From NCBI GenBank assembly GCA_030669445.1, contig DAOVDP010000002.1, forward strand, positions 1-21,846: a stretch of DNA of 21,846 bases, given 5' to 3'. Positions 16,624 to 21,846 of this stretch are shown piece after piece. The DNA is from Candidatus Latescibacterota bacterium (lineage in GTDB: Bacteria; Latescibacterota; MVCY01). Position 1 is the first letter of the stretch, and each line of letters starts with the position of its first letter. The notes beneath the pieces are model-generated. The model did no database searches, was not told where the DNA came from, and was given only the letters and a program-made list of their open reading frames with translations. The translations under genes were made by a program, and so were the position numbers.

Positions 16624-17631
16624 ATGAATACCTCCTTCATATTAAGCAGTATGCCCTGGGATTCCATTACGGGCGATTTTTTATTTGACGAAATAGATAC
16701 TGAAACCGTGGGCCGTTTCATCCGTCTTGCCGTGGCAAAGAACAGGCTCACCGACTTATCTGTCGATGAACCCCCTTTAGTAACCCTGGAGAAACTGGAG
16801 CTTATATCGGGCGGAAAATTGACGAATGGTGCAGTTCTTCTTTTCGGAAAGAATCCGCAGAAACATTTCATCAATCACTGCATCCGCATCGGGCGGCTCA
16901 AAACCGAGACGACCATCATCGACGACAAATGGGCGAGGGGAAACTTGTTCCAGCAGTTTGAGGAAACACTGAATGTGCTGAAGCAATACATAGCTGTCCG
17001 CTATGAAATCACAGGAATACAGAGGGAAGATATCTGGGACTATCCGATACCTGCCCTCCGTGAGGCGGTGCTGAATGCCCTCATTCATCGGGATTACTTT
17101 GATATAGCAAATTTCATTCAGATCAAGGCTTACGATGATCATGTCTGGTTTTTCAACCAGGGTAAGCTTCTGGAAGGCATTACTATCGAAGAACTGAAAA
17201 AGCCTCACAGCTCACATTTACGCAATCCTCTGATTGCCAAAGCGTTTTACCTTGCTGGCTACATTGAGCAATACGGTAGTGGCACGGTTCGAATGGTTGA
17301 ATGGATGAAGGAAGCAGGGCTACCAGAACCGGAATACAGAGAGGCAATGAGCGGTTTTTCGGTCTATTTCTACAAAGATATTTACACAGAAGAGAACTTG
17401 AGAAAGATGGGGTTGAACGAACGGCAGATTAAAGCAGTGCTGTATGCGAAAGAGAAAGGGAGAATCACGAATAAAGAGTATCAGGAGACCAATGAAGTTT
17501 CCCGACAAACCTCTGCACGCGAGTTATCGCATCTTGTGCAGTCAAATATATTGTTGAGACACGGAAAAACAGGAAGAGATACATATTATACTTTGGTCAG
17601 GAAAACAGCAGAAAGCAAGAATGCCTCATAA
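16624..17631 (+). CDS. COG2865 ATPase/regulator lacking the AlbA_2 domain
   Basis: A 335-residue protein matching the middle and C-terminal parts of COG2865 proteins. It has the GGKLTNGAVLLFGK segment, the GHKL-like motif EAVLNALIHRDY (147-158), the GYIEQYGSGTVRM segment and a C-terminal winged helix (from about 258). Full members carry about 130-200 further N-terminal residues with the AlbA_2 domain, and those are absent. Start: ATG 16624 with GGAG at 16613-16616, 7 nt upstream, better than the in-frame TTG at 16606. The good ribosome site suggests it is expressed despite truncation. It is only distantly similar to the 7723-9375 gene product. It could be a stand-alone regulator or a decaying gene. 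Confidence 0.7.
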   Translation: MNTSFILSSMPWDSITGDFLFDEIDTETVGRFIRLAVAKNRLTDLSVDEPPLVTLEKLELISGGKLTNGAVLLFGKNPQKHFINHCIRIGRLKTETTIIDDKWARGNLFQQFEETLNVLKQYIAVRYEITGIQREDIWDYPIPALREAVLNALIHRDYFDIANFIQIKAYDDHVWFFNQGKLLEGITIEELKKPHSSHLRNPLIAKAFYLAGYIEQYGSGTVRMVEWMKEAGLPEPEYREAMSGFSVYFYKDIYTEENLRKMGLNERQIKAVLYAKEKGRITNKEYQETNEVSRQTSARELSHLVQSNILLRHGKTGRDTYYTLVRKTAESKNAS

Positions 17632-17672
17632 ACGCCTCAAACGCCCAATAAATGCCTCACAAACGCCTCAAA
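17620..17672 (+). repeat. Imperfect 22-bp direct repeat at the end of the COG2865 gene
   Basis: The 22-bp unit at 17620-17641 recurs at 17651-17672 with one mismatch (T to C at the tenth base), 31 bp apart. Its core is AAACGCCTCAAA. The stop codon of the COG2865 gene falls inside the first copy, so the repeat spans the coding end and the gap. Confidence 0.75.
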
Positions 17673-17931
17673 GGGGATCAGAACGGGTCACAAAGGGGAC
17701 ATAGAGACGCCAGACGCTAAATAATCAGAGAGCCCGAAAAAGAAAAGAGCTAAACAAAAGATAAAAGAGCCGGAAATTTTGTCTTATAGACGTTCTAAGA
17801 AAACACAAGCAAATAGCGCAAGTTTCTATTAATAAGCAAATTGAGGCAATAGTTGGAATCGCTTGATTCTGACTTTAGGGGCTTGCATTCCTTTGTTAAC
17901 CGATAGCTTGCAATCCCAAGAAATTTTTTTC
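17673..17931. other. Gap with no convincing gene
   Basis: Purine-rich sequence after the repeat. I see no ORF with a ribosome site, no clear terminator and no mobile element. It marks the change from accessory DNA back to housekeeping-type genes. Confidence 0.5.
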
Positions 17932-17960
17932 TTGACAAGTTGGTTGAAGTTGATTATAAT
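17932..17960 (+). promoter_or_regulatory. Perfect consensus sigma-70 promoter of the DUF4139 gene
   Basis: TTGACA (17932-17937) and TATAAT (17955-17960) are exactly 17 bp apart. Transcription would begin near 17967, about 250 nt ahead of the start codon. Confidence 0.8.
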
Positions 17961-17966
17961 TATTCA

Positions 17967-18137
17967 ACAATTTGGTAACCATAATTCTTAAGTTTTTAAA
18001 AGAGAGGTTCTTAGCAGATGTTCTCTTTCTACTTCGTTTCTGGTGGTTGGGAGTGGTGCTGGCGTAACCACATACAAGGGAGGTGTGTGCCCACCGGGCG
18101 AAGTACGGACTGAAGTCTAAAAAAGAAGGGAAAATAA
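17967..18137 (+). promoter_or_regulatory. Structured leader RNA, possible riboswitch or attenuator
   Basis: The long leader can fold into several hairpins: AAAGAGA (17999-18005) with TCTCTTT (18022-18028), GTGGTT (18043-18048) with AACCAC (18066-18071), GCCC (18089-18092) with GGGC (18096-18099), and GGAC with GUCU around a TGAA loop (18107-18118). An intrinsic terminator follows before the coding start, the layout of a transcription attenuator. I do not recognise a known riboswitch class. Confidence 0.4.
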
Positions 18138-18172
18138 GCCACGGGCAACACTTCGTTGTTCGTGGCTTTTTT
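18138..18172 (+). terminator. Intrinsic terminator in the DUF4139 leader
   Basis: A 12-bp stem pairs 18138-18149 with 18055-equivalent arm 18155-18166 (outer GCCACG with CGTGGC, two G-U pairs inside) around a 5-nt loop, followed by six T residues (18167-18172). The 5' arm can instead pair with a later sequence: CGGGCAACA (18142-18150) is perfectly complementary to TGTTGCCCG (18172-18180). The two folds exclude each other. Confidence 0.65.
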
Positions 18173-18215
18173 GTTGCCCGAGAAGATGCTCAAAAAATAA
18201 AAGGAGGTGACCGAG

Positions 18216-19565
18216 ATGAGACGATTTCTTTTCGCCATCATTCTGCTGGTTTTGACTACTGGAAGGGCAGGGGCTGACATAAAGGAGACCCAGTTGACTG
18301 TCTACAGCCAGAACTTGGCCCTGGTCAAACAGACCGCTGAGTTTGAGCTGAAAAAGGGGGAAAACGAACTTCAGTTTACAGGTATCTCCCCCCAGTTTGA
18401 TCCCACCTCAGTGGTGATTCGCTCGCTCACTGCCCCGGAAAAGCTGACGGTATTGGAACAGCACTACCAATACGATGTGGTCAACTCAGCCAAAGTGCTG
18501 GAAAAGTACCTGGGTGAGCAAATCCAGGTTTATGCAAAAGATGGGTGGTTCTGTGAAGGGAAACTGCTTTCCTACTCGGCGGAGGACTTGGTTGTGGAGA
18601 CCATAGAGGGTGAACTGCGGATAATAAAAACAGCCCAGCTCACCGGCATTCACCTGGCACGGTTGCCAGCGGGACTGGTAACCCGTCCCACACTTAAGGC
18701 CTTGGTGGCTTGCACGGAGGCTGAATCCCACCCAATAGAGCTTGTTTATCTAACTCAGGGACTCAACTGGCAGGCAGAATACCAGGCAGTAGAAGAGAAA
18801 GCGGGAAAGAGTATGGAGTTTTCCTGTCAGGTCTCGATTGATAACCGTTCAGGTGTAGATTATCAGAACGCCCGCTTGAGGTTAGTGGCGGGCCAGATAC
18901 ATCGAGCGGGCCGAGAACGCGGTCCCCGGCCTATGGCCCGCACGATGGCCCTGGAAAAAGCAGCTCCCCAGTTTGTAGAAGAACCCCTCTTTGAGTACCA
19001 CCTCTACACCCTTGACCGCCGGACAACGATCGAGAACAACCAGAGCAAACAGATACCTTTGTTCTCCAGTGTGAGGACAAATATCGAGAGAATTTATTCC
19101 TACGACGCCAGCGAGGACGCAAAACAGGTGAAGGTGAGGCTCAAGTTTAAAAACGCCAAAAGCGAAGGTCCGGGAATGCCTTTGCCAGCAGGGAAGGTGC
19201 GTATCTTTAAAAAAGGAGCCGATGAGGGAGTAGAACTTATCGGCGAGGACAGGATCGCCCACACCCCGGTAGGTGAGAAGGTGAAGTTGACCGTGGGCAA
19301 CGCCTTCGACTCAGTGCCCGAGCGCAAGGTGCTCGAACATCACCGCATCTCCCGTACGGTGACCGAGGAGAAGATCCAGATAAAACTGCGCAACCAGAAG
19401 AAGGAGGCGATCACTGTGTTGGTGACCGAACATCTGGCCAGGGACTGGGAGATACTCGAGAGTTCTCTCGAATATGAAAAAAAGGACGCTTACACGATTG
19501 GATTCAAAGTCTCAGTGGAACCAGGCAAGGAGAGCACAGTAGAATACAAAGTCAGATATCACTGA
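18216..19565 (+). CDS. Exported DUF4139 protein
   Basis: A 449-residue protein starting with a signal peptide (MRRFLFAIILLVLTTGRAGA, cleaved near residue 20), so it is exported to the periplasm or cell surface. The rest is beta-rich and fits DUF4139 proteins: an N-terminal part with LTVYSQNLALVKQ and GENELQFTGI, a central GLNWQAEYQA segment, and a C-terminal beta domain from about 250. The family has no well-established biochemical role. Start: ATG 18216 lies 8 nt after AGGAGG (18202-18207); the in-frame GTG at 18207 overlaps the ribosome site and is rejected. A perfect promoter and a long leader with a terminator precede it, so expression is probably conditional. It stands alone, and 122 bp separate it from iorA. 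Confidence 0.8.
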   Translation: MRRFLFAIILLVLTTGRAGADIKETQLTVYSQNLALVKQTAEFELKKGENELQFTGISPQFDPTSVVIRSLTAPEKLTVLEQHYQYDVVNSAKVLEKYLGEQIQVYAKDGWFCEGKLLSYSAEDLVVETIEGELRIIKTAQLTGIHLARLPAGLVTRPTLKALVACTEAESHPIELVYLTQGLNWQAEYQAVEEKAGKSMEFSCQVSIDNRSGVDYQNARLRLVAGQIHRAGRERGPRPMARTMALEKAAPQFVEEPLFEYHLYTLDRRTTIENNQSKQIPLFSSVRTNIERIYSYDASEDAKQVKVRLKFKNAKSEGPGMPLPAGKVRIFKKGADEGVELIGEDRIAHTPVGEKVKLTVGNAFDSVPERKVLEHHRISRTVTEEKIQIKLRNQKKEAITVLVTEHLARDWEILESSLEYEKKDAYTIGFKVSVEPGKESTVEYKVRYH

Positions 19566-19687
19566 GGATTGTGAAAAAATAAGCAATGCAAAACTAACAA
19601 TGGAGAATGAGTGCTTGGTGGTGAGTTCAGCAGAAGAAGGGAGACGTAGATTCTGTCCTGCGGCGCTCAGATTTTGAGGAAGAGGAG

Positions 19688-21451
19688 ATGAAGAGACTCT
19701 TATCTGGAAATGAGGCTATTGCTCGAGGCGCTTATGAAGCGGGGATTACTGTAACCGCTGGCTATCCAGGTACTCCCAGCACCGAGATACTGGAGGCGTT
19801 AACCCATTACCCGGAGGTCTACTGTCAGTGGTCACCAAATGAAAAGGTGGCCTTGGAGATGGCTGCCGGTGCCTCAATTGCCGGGGCCAGATCCCTGGTG
19901 ACTATGAAACATGTGGGGCTGAATGTGGCGGCTGATCCCCTGATGACTTTATCCTACACCGGGATCAACCGAGGATTGGTGGTAGTGGTGGCAGATGACC
20001 CTGGTATGCACTCCTCTCAGAATGAGGAGGATTCAAGGCATTACGCCCGATTGGCCAAAGTCCCCATGCTCGAACCCTCTGACAGCCAGGAGGCAAAAGA
20101 TTTCGTCGGCTTAGCAATCGAGATCTCCGAGCGTTTCGACACTCCGGTCATCCTCCGTTCCACCACCCGGGTGGCGCACTCCAAGAGCATAGTTGATCTC
20201 GGCGAAAGAAAAGACCCGCCAAGGCCAGTCGAATTCGAGAGGAATCCAGAGAAATATGTTGCCGTGCCTTCCTATGCTCGCAAGATGCGTCTCAAAATGG
20301 GAAAGCGGCTCACAGAACTAACAGAATTCGTAGAGACTGTCTCTTGCAACTTCGTTCTCCCGGGCGACGGCCCTCTGGGGATTATCACTGGCAGTATCGC
20401 CTATCAGTATGTGAGGGAGATCTTTCCCCGGGCCTGGGTGCTGAAGCTGGGTATGAGTTATCCTTTTCCGGACCGACTTATTCAGAAGTTCGCCCAGCAG
20501 GTGGAACAGCTGTTAGTGGTAGAGGAGCTTGATGACTTCTTGGAAGAGCATATTCGTTCCTTGGGGATCGCAGTGACAGGAAAAGAGCTTGTGCCGGGCA
20601 TCGGAGAGTTAACTCCCGACCGGCTCTGGGAAGTAAAAGAGGCCCTGGAGGGCAAATCAAAGGCAAAAACCGGGACTGAGCAGTCTGATAAGATTTCTCT
20701 GCCCTCACGGCCGCCGGTGCTTTGTCCCGGATGTCCCCACCGGGGACTCTTTTATGCTCTGAAACAGTTCGATGTGATAGTTACCGGGGATATCGGGTGT
20801 TACACCCTGGCGGTATTTCCCCCTCTGGAAAAGATGGATACCCTCATCTGTATGGGGGCAGGAATAAGTGCGGCGTTGGGGATGGAGAAATCGGGGCTGA
20901 AGAAAAAGGTAGTGGGTGTAGTCGGTGACTCCACCTTCTTTCATTCCGGAGTGGGCCCGCTGATGGATATAGCCTACAACCAGGGCAAGGTAACCATAAT
21001 TGTGCTTGATAACCGAATCACCGCAATGACCGGGCACCAGGACCATCCCGGTACAGGGAGGACCCTTAAGGGAAAAGAGACAGTGGCTCTCTCTGTGGAA
21101 CAGATGGCAAAAGCCTGCGGCATCAGGCGGGTCCGTACCGTCGACCCTTACGATTTAGAAAAAGTGCATCAGGTGCTGGCAGAGGAGATAGAGACTGAGG
21201 AACCCTCGCTGATTGTCTCCCGTAGACCCTGTCTGTTAGTGGGAAAAAGAGAGAAACGTCCTCCTTTTGAGATTGACGAGCAGCTGTGCAAGACGTGTGG
21301 CAAATGCTTACAATTAGGTTGCCCTGCCTTAGAGGCGGTAAATGTTGATGGAAAGAAGAGTGTCAGGATAAATTCCTTGCTTTGTGCGGGCTGCGGGCTC
21401 TGTGCCCAGGTGTGCAAATTTGAGGCAATCAAATCGGCGAGTGGTGATTGA
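19688..21451 (+). CDS. iorA: Indolepyruvate:ferredoxin oxidoreductase, alpha subunit
   Basis: A 587-residue alpha subunit of the cytosolic enzyme that oxidatively decarboxylates aryl pyruvates (from Trp, Phe and Tyr transamination) to aryl-acetyl-CoA, passing electrons to ferredoxin. The N-terminus LLSGNEAIARGAYEAGITV and AGYPGTPSTEI is the pyrimidine-binding domain. CPGCPHRGLFYAL (near 345) precedes the thiamine diphosphate motif GDSTFF (413-418) ending in LDN (440-442). The C-terminus holds two 4Fe-4S clusters (CKTCGKC...CP and CAGCGLCAQVC). Length is typical. Start: ATG 19688 behind GAGGAG. iorB follows after 127 bp. This is a marker of anaerobic amino-acid fermentation. Confidence 0.95.
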   Translation: MKRLLSGNEAIARGAYEAGITVTAGYPGTPSTEILEALTHYPEVYCQWSPNEKVALEMAAGASIAGARSLVTMKHVGLNVAADPLMTLSYTGINRGLVVVVADDPGMHSSQNEEDSRHYARLAKVPMLEPSDSQEAKDFVGLAIEISERFDTPVILRSTTRVAHSKSIVDLGERKDPPRPVEFERNPEKYVAVPSYARKMRLKMGKRLTELTEFVETVSCNFVLPGDGPLGIITGSIAYQYVREIFPRAWVLKLGMSYPFPDRLIQKFAQQVEQLLVVEELDDFLEEHIRSLGIAVTGKELVPGIGELTPDRLWEVKEALEGKSKAKTGTEQSDKISLPSRPPVLCPGCPHRGLFYALKQFDVIVTGDIGCYTLAVFPPLEKMDTLICMGAGISAALGMEKSGLKKKVVGVVGDSTFFHSGVGPLMDIAYNQGKVTIIVLDNRITAMTGHQDHPGTGRTLKGKETVALSVEQMAKACGIRRVRTVDPYDLEKVHQVLAEEIETEEPSLIVSRRPCLLVGKREKRPPFEIDEQLCKTCGKCLQLGCPALEAVNVDGKKSVRINSLLCAGCGLCAQVCKFEAIKSASGD

Positions 21452-21501
21452 TAACTGGTGAATAGTGGGTGGGTTGCGTTTACTCCAATGTGAGTTCTTC
21501 G

Positions 21502-21551
21502 GTGAGAAAACCCAGAACGGATAGAGAGCTGTTTAAGTTCTCACTTCTCAC
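21502..21551. repeat. Small inverted and tandem repeat between iorA and iorB
   Basis: GTGAGAA (21502-21508) is the reverse complement of TTCTCAC, which occurs twice in tandem (21538-21544 and 21545-21551). It could form a weak hairpin in the iorA-iorB gap. There is no T-tract, so it is not a terminator. Confidence 0.4.
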
Positions 21552-21578
21552 TTTCCAAATGATTATTGGAGGCATGTT

Positions 21579-21846
21579 ATGTCTAATTCTGTCACCAGCA
21601 TCGTGCTGGTAGGGGTAGGTGGACAGGGAATACTTTTGGCGTGTAATCTTTTAGCCCAGGCCGCACTTAAGGCAGGATGGGATGTCAAAACCAACGAAGT
21701 GCACGGGATGGCCCAACGGGGAGGGAGCGTAGTAGCTCAGGTACGGTTTGGCCAGAAAATCCACTCCCCACTTATCCAAAAGGGAACAGCAGATTTTCTT
21801 CTGGCGTTAGAGAAACTGGAAGCACTGCGTTTTGCAGAATATCTCA
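21579..21846 (+). CDS. iorB: Indolepyruvate:ferredoxin oxidoreductase, beta subunit (partial)
   Basis: The first 89 codons of the beta (gamma-type) subunit, cut off by the window end. Residues SIVLVGVGGQGILLACNLLA and the later NEVHGMAQRGGSVVAQVRFG are the hallmark of the 2-oxoacid:ferredoxin oxidoreductase gamma/beta domain that completes the IorAB enzyme. Start: ATG 21579, 6 nt after GGAGG (21568-21572). An ATG at 21574 is out of frame and soon stops. The gene order iorA-iorB is the usual one and supports both calls. Confidence 0.93.
   Translation, partial: MSNSVTSIVLVGVGGQGILLACNLLAQAALKAGWDVKTNEVHGMAQRGGSVVAQVRFGQKIHSPLIQKGTADFLLALEKLEALRFAEYL

Noticed and set aside
17620-17672. CRISPR-like array
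   Set aside because: Only two units with a 9-bp gap, overlapping a coding end, and no cas genes.
18029-18137. Known riboswitch class (c-di-GMP, cobalamin, ZTP, Moco) in the DUF4139 leader
   Set aside because: The conserved core sequences of these classes, as I know them, are not found.

Overview
The window looks like bacterial chromosome. Shine-Dalgarno sites are strong, and there are two perfect sigma-70 promoters (TTGACA, 17 bp, TATAAT) plus a third close match. The indolepyruvate:ferredoxin oxidoreductase genes at the right end suggest an anaerobe that ferments amino acids or peptides. I cannot name the phylum from sequence alone. The organism is probably poorly characterised, because several proteins are recognisable only at family level.

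Layout. (1) 1-2867 is visibly GC-rich: a Gfo/Idh/MocA-type oxidoreductase followed by a DUF3604/PHP-like metallohydrolase, probably co-transcribed, then a short frameshifted ORF. (2) 3206-3327 holds a tRNA-Asn(GTT) with its own promoter. (3) 3801-15857 is more AT-rich and holds a same-strand gene cluster headed by a perfect promoter. Its order is a small excisionase-type HTH protein, a BrxC/PglY/DUF499-like P-loop ATPase, a very short PglZ-domain protein, an AlbA_2 (Schlafen-like)/COG2865 regulator or ATPase, a DUF1156 adenine-specific DNA methyltransferase with zinc ribbons, an unrecognised 143-residue protein, and a SNF2/RapA-type helicase. (4) 15861-17672 looks like decaying accessory DNA: a degraded COG2865 fragment, a TTG-started single-span membrane protein, a COG2865 protein lacking its AlbA_2 domain, and an imperfect 22-bp direct repeat. 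(5) 17932-19562 has a perfect promoter, a long structured leader with an intrinsic terminator, and an exported DUF4139 protein. (6) 19688 to the end has iorA and the start of iorB.

The main point of interest is the central cluster. ATPase, PglZ, DUF1156 methyltransferase and SNF2 helicase together match the logic of BREX/Pgl-type anti-phage systems: self DNA is marked by methylation, and a PglZ/ATPase/helicase complex acts on unmarked DNA. The set is compact and unusual. PglZ is only 325 residues. I see no BrxA, BrxB, BrxF or BrxL-like gene in the window. An AlbA_2 protein sits in the middle, followed by an operator-like triplet (three copies of a GGYTCATAAA element spaced 41 and 21 bp, so on one helical face) just before the methyltransferase. 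My reading is a BREX-like variant, nearest to type 3 in gene content, with separately regulated methylation. That functional reading is inference.
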